Assembly (NCBI GenBank): GCA_947500385.1
Contig: CANMSA010000003.1
Coordinates: 248,001-312,000 of the forward strand
Direction of reading: 5' to 3'
Length of the DNA stretch: 64,000 bases
Origin: an uncultured Flavobacteriaceae bacterium
GTDB taxonomy: Bacteria; Bacteroidota; Bacteroidia; Flavobacteriales; Flavobacteriaceae
The notes beneath the pieces are model-generated. The model was given only the letters and a program-made list of their open reading frames with translations, made no database searches and had not been told where the DNA came from. Each line of letters begins with the position of its first letter. Position 1 is the stretch's first letter. Made by a program: the position numbers and the translations under genes. Of the stretch, positions 8,807 to 17,570 are shown piece after piece.

Positions 8807-8938
8807 ATGCTGCCCTCAAAAAGCGGCACGCTTACCACAACTTTTAAAGAGTTCACAACATTGTTTTTCCAGATTGCTGCCCTCGGCGTATGTTTGCTAT
8901 GTAATACTGAAACAGTCATTACTTTAAAACGTAAATAA
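8807..8938 (+). CDS. Possible 43-residue small protein (doubtful)
   Basis: An ATG-to-TAA frame of 43 codons between two terminators. It encodes a peptide beginning MLPSKSGTLTTTFKEF, with a central hydrophobic stretch TLFFQIAALGVCLLC and a basic end LKRK. There is no recognisable family, no promoter box of its own, and the ATG lies directly against the T-run of the preceding terminator. The main argument for something transcribed here is the second terminator 27 bases after its stop. It could equally be a small RNA or a gene remnant. Confidence 0.2.
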   Translation: MLPSKSGTLTTTFKEFTTLFFQIAALGVCLLCNTETVITLKRK

Positions 8939-8965
8939 TTTTTCATTTTCATATAGTGTTCTCGT

Positions 8966-9000
8966 AAAAGAGTCCTGACCGAAACGTTAGGACTCTTTTT
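8966..9000 (+). terminator. Orphan rho-independent terminator
   Basis: AAAAGAGTCCT pairs with AGGACTCTTTT over 11 bp around a 12-base loop and runs into T residues. The nearest upstream gene already has its own terminator at 8782, so this one implies an unrecognised transcript in 8807-8965, or acts on antisense transcription. Confidence 0.75.
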
Positions 9001-9230
9001 AGTTGTAGGCATATGATGGCAAGAGACTGCTATTTTTTTAATACTACCATTCCCATCATCTTCTGTCCGGTTTAAAAAAGTAATAGTGCCGTAGCGTTCT
9101 TTCAGGGATATGGGTATGGGAACCGAGCGGGCTCGGGGGAATTAGTAGCGGGCTTTAAGATCTTTTTCATAGTTGACCACAAAAAAGTGCCGTTACACAA
9201 CAATATTAAATTGAATTGCTTTAAATACGA

Positions 9231-9238
9231 TATTTTTG
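9231..9238 (+). promoter_or_regulatory. -7 promoter box of the sensor kinase gene
   Basis: TATTTTTG matches TAnnTTTG. A TTG lies 17 bases upstream (9211-9213), slightly closer than the usual 19-21. The kinase start is 120 bases downstream. A second near-match, AATCTTTG, occurs at about 9289-9296. Confidence 0.45.
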
Positions 9239-9358
9239 AAGGAAGGGTACATTATTGATGGAAAGTAGGATAGTAGTTGAATTTTATAAATCTTTGTACC
9301 TGCATAAAAACCAAACTAATACAAGCCAAAGTAACACACGGAGGTCTTTAGAACAACT

Positions 9359-11323
9359 ATGAACAGTTCACGAAATACGCTTCTCTGCGCTTTTTGCTTT
9401 GCCCTTTTTTTAATTGGGGCCGTTGTTGGGCAACAAACGGGACCGGCAGGAGATAATAGCTTTGAGACTTTTAAAAAGGAAGAAGGTTCCGAAAACAGAT
9501 TGGATTTTTTCTTCAATACCCCTAATCGCTATCGTGAGGATTCTGCTTATGACTGGTTGGACGAGGTGAATATTTTTTTGAACGATTCCAAAAAACAGAA
9601 AGATTCAACAGCCATTTTGGATTATATGTTAATGCAGTCGCAAGTGTATCATGACTTGGGAGATTACCATAGAAGTATCACTATTGCAAAGGATATAAAT
9701 AAGAAAAAGGACAAGCTTGATTTGAAAAGGCAGTCCTTGCTACTTAATTTAATGGACAATTGCTACGAAAAGCTACAGTTTTATGCGGAGCAAATCGACA
9801 TTCGAAAGGAAAAAAGGGCTTTGGGAATCACCGAAAATATCTCCTTTTATGATATCTATGCAAATCTTGGGTTTTACATTCAAGCAAGGGATGACTACTT
9901 CGAAGAAGAAAAAAAGAAGGTCGAAGAATCGGATTACTACGGCCAGGCCGTTTTTTATAACAACGTAGGCAACTTTCTTAGATTGGATAAGTCTCCTGCG
10001 GCTGTTTCCCAATATAACAAGGCCAAATCTTTTATTGATCTTTTTTTAAACGAAATCACAAAAAACCGTACTGAAAAACAAACCAATGATGCCCAATTAC
10101 TCAGGGGAATAATCGAAGGGAATATCGGAAAATCCCTCATCATACTAGATGAATTCGAGTCTGCCCTCCCAAAGTTGGAAGAAAGTATTGAAGTAATCAA
10201 AGAGCATAATACGGGTACTTTCTCTTCTGATTTGGTCGAAAATAACTTGGCCATAGCCGAATGCTATTTACAGATTGGTGATTTTGAAAAAGCCACAGAT
10301 TACTTGGGAAGTGACCTTATTCCGTTTAAAACGGAGAATATTATCAAGAAAAATCAATTGTACGCCACTTTTTACGATAAAACCGCTGACTATAAAAATT
10401 CGAGTCAGTACTTGATGAAAAATATTCGAATAGCCGATTCATTAAAAAAGAACGAATCTCAGCTAAGGATACAGCAGTTAAGAACAGTGGTAGGAGAAGA
10501 TAAAAACAACGCTTTGTTGATGCTTCAACAAAACAGGCAGGAGTTGGAAAAATCCAAGGTAGACCTCATTGCGTTAGACGAACGGAATAATTTGTTCTTT
10601 ATCTCCTTGGTGTTTACCCTTTTGGGCTTTGCCGGTTTGGTGTATGCCTATTTAAAAAGTATCAAAAACCAGCGTTTGATTGCTGAGCAGAAACACATCA
10701 TTGAAAATTCGTTGATCGAAAAAGATTCCTTGCTAAAGGAAATCCACCACAGGGTAAAAAACAACCTGCAAATGGTATCGAGCCTTTTAAGCCTGCAGAC
10801 GAAGAATACAAGAAGTAAGGCGGCAATCGAGGCGTTGGAAGAGGGAAAAAGCCGAGTAAAAGCAATGGCCTTGATTCACCAAAAACTTTATCAGAACGAG
10901 GATTTATCGGTTATTGAAATGCAGGGGTATATCGAAAGCCTGATCAATAGTGTGCAATCGGTGTATAAAAAAGGTGGCCATAATATCAATATTACCGTTG
11001 ATGCGGAAGGAGTCGAATTGGATATTGATAGAGCAATCCCATTTGGTTTGATTTTGAATGAACTGGTATCAAACTCTTTTAAATATGCCTTCCCGACCGA
11101 TGATGAAAATGGGAAAATATACATCCACTTACGAAAGTTGGGAGATCAAGAAGGATTTTTCGAATATACCGATAACGGAGTGGGATTGCCAGATGATAGC
11201 GAAGAACGCACGAACTCTTCCATGGGTATTCGACTCATGAACCGTTTGGCCAACCAGCTGCAGACCAGGCTAAATGTAGACAATGCTACCGACGGCGTTC
11301 GCTTTTGGTTCAATTTTAAATAA
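9359..11323 (+). CDS. TPR-containing sensor histidine kinase, HisKA_2 type
   Basis: A 654-residue inner-membrane kinase. A signal peptide (about 1-24, ending VVGQQ) leads a periplasmic region of TPR-like helical pairs (about 60-380), then a membrane helix near residues 412-432, a short coiled coil, and the cytoplasmic kinase. EIHHRVKNNLQMVSSLLSLQ holds the phosphoacceptor His (463 or 464) of the HisKA_2 family. The ATPase domain shows the N box (LILNELVSNSFKYAF), G1 (DNGVGLP) and G2 (SMGIRLMNRLANQL). Its likely target is the LytTR regulator encoded at 8005, though a 600-base gap with two terminators separates them. The gene ends three bases from the convergent SDR gene. Confidence 0.93.
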   Translation: MNSSRNTLLCAFCFALFLIGAVVGQQTGPAGDNSFETFKKEEGSENRLDFFFNTPNRYREDSAYDWLDEVNIFLNDSKKQKDSTAILDYMLMQSQVYHDLGDYHRSITIAKDINKKKDKLDLKRQSLLLNLMDNCYEKLQFYAEQIDIRKEKRALGITENISFYDIYANLGFYIQARDDYFEEEKKKVEESDYYGQAVFYNNVGNFLRLDKSPAAVSQYNKAKSFIDLFLNEITKNRTEKQTNDAQLLRGIIEGNIGKSLIILDEFESALPKLEESIEVIKEHNTGTFSSDLVENNLAIAECYLQIGDFEKATDYLGSDLIPFKTENIIKKNQLYATFYDKTADYKNSSQYLMKNIRIADSLKKNESQLRIQQLRTVVGEDKNNALLMLQQNRQELEKSKVDLIALDERNNLFFISLVFTLLGFAGLVYAYLKSIKNQRLIAEQKHIIENSLIEKDSLLKEIHHRVKNNLQMVSSLLSLQTKNTRSKAAIEALEEGKSRVKAMALIHQKLYQNEDLSVIEMQGYIESLINSVQSVYKKGGHNINITVDAEGVELDIDRAIPFGLILNELVSNSFKYAFPTDDENGKIYIHLRKLGDQEGFFEYTDNGVGLPDDSEERTNSSMGIRLMNRLANQLQTRLNVDNATDGVRFWFNFK

Positions 11324-11326
11324 GAC

Positions 11327-12121
11327 TTAGCGTACGGTACTTTTTAATACTACCTTGTGTAGTATTCGAGGGAAAAACCGTTTAAGGTAAATACCCATCA
11401 ACTCTTTTCTACCGATATAGACTTCGAACTTTTTTCGCGCTATGGCGTGGATCATTTTTTTTGAGAAGATGGTTACCGGGAGGCCATTTTCCGTAGCGCT
11501 ATCCTGACTTCCCTGTTGGCTTCCATCGGCGGTTAAAGCGTTTTTGGCCACATCTGTCTGTACAAAACCTGGGCATACCAACGTAACCGCGATGCCATCT
11601 TTTTCGTGCTCCATACGCAGTACATCAAAAAAACCGTGAAGCGCATGTTTTGCCCCACAGTAACCGGCTCTATAGGGAGAACCAAACTTTCCCATTAAAC
11701 TGGTAACCACTGCGAACTGCCCCTTCCCGGAAGCGATAAAATGAGGCAGCATCGCCTTGCTTAAAGCCACGGTGCCCAAATAATTGACATCCATCAGTTT
11801 TTTGAAAACATCAAAATCGGTATCTATAATAAGCGAACGCTGACTTATGCCCGCATTGGCGATCAACACATCAATTGCACCAAAAAAAGAAAGTGCTTTC
11901 GTTGCTTTTTTCACCATACTATCGAAAGCACAGAGGTCTAGCGGCAGTACCGCAATTTTTTCAGGATACCGACACCCCTGTTTAACGCGCTCCAAAGCAG
12001 CTTCGTTTCTGGCAGAAAGTATGAGTGAGCAATTACTTTTGCTCAATTCGTATGCCAATGCGGCGCCGATACCCGAGGAGGCTCCGGTAATCCAGACGGT
12101 TTTGTTTTCAATTGATACCAT
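11327..12121 (-). CDS. SDR family NAD(P)-dependent oxidoreductase
   Basis: Classical short-chain dehydrogenase of 264 residues. TGASSGIGAALA near the N-terminus binds NAD(P), NAG in VLIANAGIS is conserved, and the catalytic triad is Ser in VTSLMGKFG, Tyr and Lys in YCGAK. CPGFVQT follows. The C-terminal basic stretch (GIYLKRFFPRILHKVVLK) resembles DltE/YqjQ-like SDRs that act on lipid or envelope substrates, but the substrate is unknown. It is convergent with the kinase gene and divergent from menC. Confidence 0.9.
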   Translation of the reverse strand: MVSIENKTVWITGASSGIGAALAYELSKSNCSLILSARNEAALERVKQGCRYPEKIAVLPLDLCAFDSMVKKATKALSFFGAIDVLIANAGISQRSLIIDTDFDVFKKLMDVNYLGTVALSKAMLPHFIASGKGQFAVVTSLMGKFGSPYRAGYCGAKHALHGFFDVLRMEHEKDGIAVTLVCPGFVQTDVAKNALTADGSQQGSQDSATENGLPVTIFSKKMIHAIARKKFEVYIGRKELMGIYLKRFFPRILHKVVLKSTVR

Positions 12122-12166
12122 TAGTTCATTTTATCCCTAAAAATATAGCTAAATTTGAAACGAATA

Positions 12167-13219
12167 ATGCAGGCACGCTTTAAAAAATATATACTCGACT
12201 TTAAACGCCCCAGTGGTACCTCAAGGGGAGTCCTGAGAAAAAAAGAAACTTGGTTCCTTATTTTGAAGCACCAGGGACGCTATGGAGTGGGCGAGTGTGG
12301 ACTCCTAAGAGGACTGAGTATCGATGATGTTCCGGAATATGAGTCGAAATTGCAATGGACCTGCGATCATATCCACCTCGGAAAAGAAACTTTATGGGAG
12401 GCATTGGCCGGGTATCCAAGTATTCAATTTGGCGTAGAGCAGGCATTTTTGTCTATTGAGGCGTCACATCCTTTTGACCTTTTTCCATCGGATTTTTCCA
12501 AAAAAGAAAAGCCCATCAGTATTAACGGATTGATATGGATGGGAGAGGAAGCATTTTTACACGAACAAATTGCGGAAAAATTGGCAACCGGTTTCAATTG
12601 TATCAAAATGAAGATCGGCGCGATAGATTTTGATGCGGAAACGGCCCTTTTAGCGGCTATCCGGAAAAAATATTCAGCCCAGGAAATAGAGTTGCGTGTA
12701 GATGCCAATGGGGCTTTTAAACCAACGGAAGCACTTGCCAAACTAAAGAGGTTGTCAGATTTTGAACTACATTCCATAGAGCAGCCCATAAAACAGGGCA
12801 ATCCGTTATTGATGGGCACACTTTGCTCTAAATCTCCCTTGCCGATTGCTTTGGATGAAGAATTAATAGGTATTTCAGATGTAACAAAAAAGGAACGTTT
12901 GCTACAAACCATACAACCCCAGTTCATTATTCTAAAACCTAGCCTTGTTGGCGGTTATAAGGGAAGCGCGGAGTGGATCGAGATTGCCGACAGATTGGGC
13001 ATAGGATGGTGGGTTACCAGTGCATTGGAAAGTAATATAGGATTAAACGCTATTGCACGATGGACCTATACCCTGGGAAATTCGATGCCGCAAGGGTTGG
13101 GCACCGGCGGTCTGTATACGAATAATTTCGAAAGTCCGCTTTCGGTAGAGGAAGGTAAAATACACATTAGGAGGCACAAAGCATGGGCTTCCGATTTGAT
13201 TCAAAGACTATGTACATAG
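12167..13219 (+). CDS. menC: o-succinylbenzoate synthase
   Basis: Enolase-superfamily dehydratase of about 350 residues that converts SHCHC to o-succinylbenzoate. Visible catalytic elements: KMKIG (Lys base), RVDANGAF (metal Asp), EQPI (metal Glu), ALDEEL (metal Asp) and ILKPSLVGG (second Lys). The N-terminus FKRPSGTSRGVL is typical of the flavobacterial enzyme. ATG at 12167 is chosen; an in-frame TTG at 12155 adds only four residues. The end overlaps the next gene by ten bases. Confidence 0.93.
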   Translation: MQARFKKYILDFKRPSGTSRGVLRKKETWFLILKHQGRYGVGECGLLRGLSIDDVPEYESKLQWTCDHIHLGKETLWEALAGYPSIQFGVEQAFLSIEASHPFDLFPSDFSKKEKPISINGLIWMGEEAFLHEQIAEKLATGFNCIKMKIGAIDFDAETALLAAIRKKYSAQEIELRVDANGAFKPTEALAKLKRLSDFELHSIEQPIKQGNPLLMGTLCSKSPLPIALDEELIGISDVTKKERLLQTIQPQFIILKPSLVGGYKGSAEWIEIADRLGIGWWVTSALESNIGLNAIARWTYTLGNSMPQGLGTGGLYTNNFESPLSVEEGKIHIRRHKAWASDLIQRLCT

Positions 13220-14145
13220 AACAAGCTTACAAAGGGGATTATAAGTTGTGGAAGTATTTGATTTTACCAACAGGCTTTATTGGGCTCATGGTGGTGAACT
13301 ATATACTGATCTTGGTTTCAGAAGTCGGGGTAGAAGATAGTATGCAACAAATCATCGAGGCCTTGGGAAAGAATACGGTACTAGTGCTGGCCATCGCGCC
13401 ACTGGCGATCGGGCTGCTCATCGTACTGCTATGGACCAAATTCGTAAACGCACAGTCAATTACCGCCCTGACCACTTCAAGGAGTAAAATTGATTGGAAA
13501 CGCGTGCTCTTTGCATTTTTTCTTTGGGGACTGCTAACGGTTGTATTAACACTATTGTCCGTCTTTTTGGAACCGGAAGATTTTGTATTTAATTTTAAGC
13601 CGGTACCATTTATGATACTCCTGGTTATCGGGGTATTATTACTTCCCTTGCAAACCAGTTTTGAAGAGTATTTGTTTCGGGGCCATATGATGCAGGGACT
13701 AGGGGTGTTGGTCAAGAACAGATGGGTACCTTTGATAGTAACCTCGGTATTGTTCGGCTGTATGCACATGGGAAACCCTGAAGTGGAAAAATTGGGATAC
13801 TGGATTATGGTCTACTACATAGGGACGGGCTTTTTTTTAGGAATTATTACCCTTATGGATGAAGGCTTGGAGCTGGCCCTGGGGTTTCATGCCGCTAACA
13901 ATTTAATCGGAGCCTTGCTCTTGACCGCCGATTGGACGGCAATCCAGACAGATTCGATCTATCGAGAAGTTTCTGATCCGGTCTTAGGGTGGGATGCTTT
14001 GATTCCGATTTTGGTCATCTATCCCATCCTATTGTTCTTGTTCGCAAAAAAATACGGTTGGACCAATTGGAAAGAACGCTTAACCGGGAAAGTACTGTCA
14101 GAAGAATCCTTTCGAATAGCAACCAATAATGAGACCAACATTTAG
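13210..14145 (+). CDS. CPBP family intramembrane glutamic endopeptidase
   Basis: Multi-pass membrane protein of about 311 residues with the CPBP (CAAX protease and bacteriocin-processing, Abi) signature: EEYLFRGHMMQGL supplies the Glu-Glu and Arg, LFGCMHMGN a His, and FHAANNLIGALL the last motif. Related enzymes cleave prenylated or membrane proteins; the substrate here is not known. It starts inside the end of menC (start ATG 13210) and overlaps menE by 17 bases, so the three are translationally linked. This menC-CPBP-menE order recurs in Flavobacteriia. Confidence 0.92.
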   Translation: MYIEQAYKGDYKLWKYLILPTGFIGLMVVNYILILVSEVGVEDSMQQIIEALGKNTVLVLAIAPLAIGLLIVLLWTKFVNAQSITALTTSRSKIDWKRVLFAFFLWGLLTVVLTLLSVFLEPEDFVFNFKPVPFMILLVIGVLLLPLQTSFEEYLFRGHMMQGLGVLVKNRWVPLIVTSVLFGCMHMGNPEVEKLGYWIMVYYIGTGFFLGIITLMDEGLELALGFHAANNLIGALLLTADWTAIQTDSIYREVSDPVLGWDALIPILVIYPILLFLFAKKYGWTNWKERLTGKVLSEESFRIATNNETNI

Positions 14146-15220
14146 GGTAGTACATCACGATTTCAGATTAAATGGACACTCCTTTACCTTTGAAGATTTA
14201 AAAGAGGTATCCTACAGTTTCATCAAGGAAGGGGAACCCTTTGAAGCGGCCCTTGGTAATTTTCTAGCGGATTGGTTAAGCAACGGTGAGACGATCACGG
14301 CCCAGACCTCTGGTTCTACCGGGCTTGCCAAAACAATCGTATTGGAAAAGGAGAAGATGGTCAATTCAGCATTGGCCACGGGAGCTTTTTTCAAACTAAA
14401 AGCAGGCGACAAGGCCCTTCTATGCCTCCCTGCCGATTACATTGCCGGTAAAATGATGCTTGTACGGGCGCTTGTTCTTGGACTGCATCTCTGGTGTGTT
14501 CCCCCGAGTTCGACCCCGCTTTCAAAAAACGAAAGGCGCTATGATTTTGTGGCAATGATTCCTTTACAACTGGAAAATTCGCTACCCGAACTACGGTGGA
14601 TCAAGATTTTGATCGTAGGTGGTGCGGCTGTTTCACCTTTACTTCAAGGCAAGGTGCAAGCGTGTGCTACCCAAGTTTTTGAAACCTATGGTATGACCGA
14701 AACCATAACACATATTGCCCTACGTAGAATTAATGGGGTGGCCTTGGCGAAAGAACCGTTTCGATGTTTACCCGATATCAGGGTGTCGGTAGATGAAAGG
14801 GCTTGCCTCTCGATAGCAGCGCCGACCATCGTAAATGGCACCATACAGACGAACGATGTAGTGGAACTGTTGTCAAATACGGCGTTTGAATGGAAAGGCC
14901 GTTACGATACTGTCATCAATTCGGGTGGGGTCAAATTAAACCCTGAACAGATCGAAGCAAAACTAGCTTCTTTAATTAAGAACAGGTATTTTGTGTTCGG
15001 GGTACCCGACGAATCTTTGGGGCAACGTCTGGTGCTGCTCGTCGAAGGAGATATCGATCAGAAAAGTGTGTTACAAAAAATACGTTCCTTATCATCTTTA
15101 ACAAAATTTGAAAGACCTAAACAAGTCATTAGTGTCCCGTGTTTTTCGGAAACCAAAAGTGGAAAAGTCCAGCGCGATTTAACGGTAGCTGCCGTTTTGG
15201 AGTCTTATGATAAGACTTAA
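14129..15220 (+). CDS. menE: o-succinylbenzoate-CoA ligase (AMP-binding protein)
   Basis: Adenylate-forming enzyme of 363 residues that activates o-succinylbenzoate with CoA. QTSGSTGLAK is the phosphate-binding loop, ETYGMTETITH the A5 motif, GRYDTVINSGGVKLNPEQIE the hinge and A8 region, and SGKVQRD contains the C-terminal catalytic Lys. It is about 90 residues shorter than E. coli MenE, mostly in the N-terminal subdomain, as in other Bacteroidota. Assignment to MenE rather than a general acyl-CoA ligase rests on the overlapping menC-CPBP-menE context. Confidence 0.9.
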   Translation: MRPTFRVVHHDFRLNGHSFTFEDLKEVSYSFIKEGEPFEAALGNFLADWLSNGETITAQTSGSTGLAKTIVLEKEKMVNSALATGAFFKLKAGDKALLCLPADYIAGKMMLVRALVLGLHLWCVPPSSTPLSKNERRYDFVAMIPLQLENSLPELRWIKILIVGGAAVSPLLQGKVQACATQVFETYGMTETITHIALRRINGVALAKEPFRCLPDIRVSVDERACLSIAAPTIVNGTIQTNDVVELLSNTAFEWKGRYDTVINSGGVKLNPEQIEAKLASLIKNRYFVFGVPDESLGQRLVLLVEGDIDQKSVLQKIRSLSSLTKFERPKQVISVPCFSETKSGKVQRDLTVAAVLESYDKT

Positions 15221-15230
15221 AATGCTGTTG

Positions 15231-15983
15231 TCATTGACCTGCTTTTTGTTTAAGGTAGTTGGCTGTTTCTTCTTCTAGGCCCGCAGTATACGTATTGCCA
15301 GAAGGACTTTTACCATATATCGCGGCATAAAAAAGTGCACTGGCCAAATACGTGCCCATGATATTGGGATGAACGCCGTCTGCATCGTAGAGGTCTACAG
15401 TTATTGCCTGATCCTCTTGTATACTTTTCCACACCGTTCCCACGGGTACAACGGTTGCTCGGGTGAGGCCGGCAGCATCTTCGTAAGTACTTTTAATGGC
15501 GTTGTACATTTGGGGCTCTTCCTTGTAGGGCCAGGTCATAAATAGATACAGCTTAGTGCCCGTTTTACTTAATAATTCCTGAAAATCTTTGATCGCGGCG
15601 ATGGTTGCCTCGCCATTAGTAGCGGCTACCAAGGTGTTCTCCTGTAAAACTACGGCTTCCCAAGAGCGTTCCTCCAATTTGGCCAATGTACCGGCATTCG
15701 ACAGATGTTCTTGCAGACTATAGCCCGAAAAGGTTGATTCTTTGATAAACGGAGCCATCGAGGATCCGTCATTTTTGCGAAATTGGGCCAAATGAAAGAA
15801 AACACCCGAATTGTAATAAGTGTGGCTATTTCCGATAAACAGTATTTCCTGAACACTTGAAACGGGCGGTTCCCCGCTATCTACGGCAGGCGAGGTGGAG
15901 GGCTCCTTTGAGCATGAATTCCCCCCAAAACCGACCATCAATAACAGGAAAGGTATAAGAAGATAGTGGGTCGGTATTTTCAT
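15231..15983 (-). CDS. SGNH/GDSL hydrolase family lipoprotein
   Basis: A 250-residue exported protein. The N-terminus has a hydrophobic segment ending GNSC-SKE, a probable lipoprotein cleavage site with Cys24. Block I of SGNH hydrolases is LFIGNSHTYYN, with a candidate catalytic Ser, and DGVHPNIMGTYL near residue 215 supplies Asp and His. The family removes acyl or acetyl esters from lipids or glycans, and related proteins occur beside polysaccharide-degradation genes. No such genes are adjacent, so the substrate is unknown. It is convergent with menE. Confidence 0.82.
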   Translation of the reverse strand: MKIPTHYLLIPFLLLMVGFGGNSCSKEPSTSPAVDSGEPPVSSVQEILFIGNSHTYYNSGVFFHLAQFRKNDGSSMAPFIKESTFSGYSLQEHLSNAGTLAKLEERSWEAVVLQENTLVAATNGEATIAAIKDFQELLSKTGTKLYLFMTWPYKEEPQMYNAIKSTYEDAAGLTRATVVPVGTVWKSIQEDQAITVDLYDADGVHPNIMGTYLASALFYAAIYGKSPSGNTYTAGLEEETANYLKQKAGQ

Positions 15984-16073
15984 GGTACTTCAAGATACGG
16001 GGTATTTCCCAAATTGTAAAATTAGCAGCGCAACCTTTTAAATTTTTGTATTTTCATTGGATAAACGACTCCA

Positions 16074-17420
16074 ATGAACAAATACTATTTTTATTCCTTC
16101 TTTTTCTTCGTTTTTGTAATCCATGCACAACAGGTGCTGCCGGAACATGAGCGTGCCATGGTTGTCGATGAGATACTATCGGACCGTTTTAATAACGTTT
16201 TACCGGGATTGATGGACGCCGCGGATATAGATATGTGGATTCTTATTTCTAGGGAATACAATGAAGACCCAGTACTCCGAACCATGTTGCCATCAAAATG
16301 GCTCAATGCACGCAGGAGAACCATCTTATTGTTTTATCGAAATAAACAGAAGAAGACGATTGAAAAACTGGCAGTAGCCCGTTACAATGTTGGTGCTAAT
16401 ATTTCCTCCGCTTGGGACAAGGAAAAAGAACCTGACCAATGGAAGCGGCTGATGCAATTGATTCAAGAAAGAAATCCCGAAAAAATAGGACTTAATTACT
16501 CTCAAGATCACAATATTGCAGATGGTTTGGACAAGACCGATTACGATGCGTTTATGCAACGACTGCCCAAGGCGCTGCATAAAAAAGTAATGTCCGCGGA
16601 ACAACTTGCCGTACGCTGGATAGAGACCCGAACCGAAAGAGAGATGATTCTGTACGATCAGCTGGTAGATATCACCCATGATATTATTGCCGAAGCCTTT
16701 TCTGAAAAAGTAATTACCCCAGGAATTACCACTACGACCCAGGTAGAGTGGTGGATGCGACAAAAAGTGACTGATATGGGACTCGAAACCTGGTTTCACC
16801 CCTCGGTAGATGTGCAGCGTAGTAGCGATCACTTGGAAGGCCATTTGTATTCCTTTTCAGACAGACCCGACGATATGATCATTCTCCCGGGAGATTTGTT
16901 GCACTGCGATTTTGGTATTACCTATTTGCGCTTGAACACAGATTGCCAAGAACTGGCGTATGTCTTGAGGCCAAGGGAAACACAGGCTCCTGAATTTTTG
17001 GTCGAAGGACTTAAAGCTGGGAACAGGGTGCAAGACTTCCTGACGCAGAATATGATCGAGGGACGCACTGGAAATGAAATTCTGGCGGCTGCTTTAAAGG
17101 AAGCGAAACAGGCCGGCCTAAGGCCTGCGATCTATACACATCCCTTAGGGACGTACGGGCACTCGGCAGGAACCACCATTGGTATGTGGGACGCCCAGGA
17201 AGGGGTAATGAAAGATGATGGGGAGAATTATCCTTTGAATAAAAATACGGTATATGCTATTGAATTGAATACGACCATTACGATTCCTGAATGGAAACGG
17301 GACATTCGTATTATGCTAGAAGAGGCGGGTTTTTATGGGGAAGACGGCTTTCGGTACGTAAACGGACGCCAGAAGGAACTGCTTTTGATACCCCGTGTTA
17401 AACAGTATCAGGGAAATTAA
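16074..17420 (+). CDS. Exported M24 family metallopeptidase (Xaa-Pro aminopeptidase-like)
   Basis: A 448-residue protein with a signal peptide (1-18, ending IHAQQ). The C-terminal pita-bread domain shows metal ligands in LHCDFGI and NTDCQ (two Asp), GHSAG (His), IELNTT (Glu) and MLEEAGF (Glu). The N-terminal creatinase-like domain is reduced. Family members are aminopeptidases removing N-terminal residues before proline; activity here would be periplasmic or at the surface. It is transcribed toward the plug-TPR family 150 bases away, with no visible terminator between. Confidence 0.88.
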   Translation: MNKYYFYSFFFFVFVIHAQQVLPEHERAMVVDEILSDRFNNVLPGLMDAADIDMWILISREYNEDPVLRTMLPSKWLNARRRTILLFYRNKQKKTIEKLAVARYNVGANISSAWDKEKEPDQWKRLMQLIQERNPEKIGLNYSQDHNIADGLDKTDYDAFMQRLPKALHKKVMSAEQLAVRWIETRTEREMILYDQLVDITHDIIAEAFSEKVITPGITTTTQVEWWMRQKVTDMGLETWFHPSVDVQRSSDHLEGHLYSFSDRPDDMIILPGDLLHCDFGITYLRLNTDCQELAYVLRPRETQAPEFLVEGLKAGNRVQDFLTQNMIEGRTGNEILAAALKEAKQAGLRPAIYTHPLGTYGHSAGTTIGMWDAQEGVMKDDGENYPLNKNTVYAIELNTTITIPEWKRDIRIMLEEAGFYGEDGFRYVNGRQKELLLIPRVKQYQGN

Positions 17421-17570
17421 TCATGGTATGATTTTTGTGGCTGTTTAAACAAAAGAATGCGGTAACCAAAAAAGGAAAAATGTGACGCGATAGGCTTTGT
17501 ATTACCATACACTCCCCCGAAGTATAGACTGTCAGATCCATCTTAATTTTCTTTATCAAAAACAAAAAAG

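Larger units (their letters stand above)
8758..9358 (+). other. Long intergenic region between response regulator and kinase genes
   Basis: Six hundred bases with no convincing gene. It holds two rho-independent terminators (8782-8806 and 8966-9000), a possible 43-codon reading frame between them, a short GC-rich palindrome CCGAGCGGGCTCGG (9123-9136) and a promoter box at 9231. This is the only stretch over 300 bases in the window without a firm gene. Confidence 0.7.

Noticed and set aside
9123-9136. GC-rich palindrome as an operator or RNA gene part
   Set aside because: CCGAGCGGGCTCGG is only a five-base stem with no T-run and no repeat elsewhere; too little to call.
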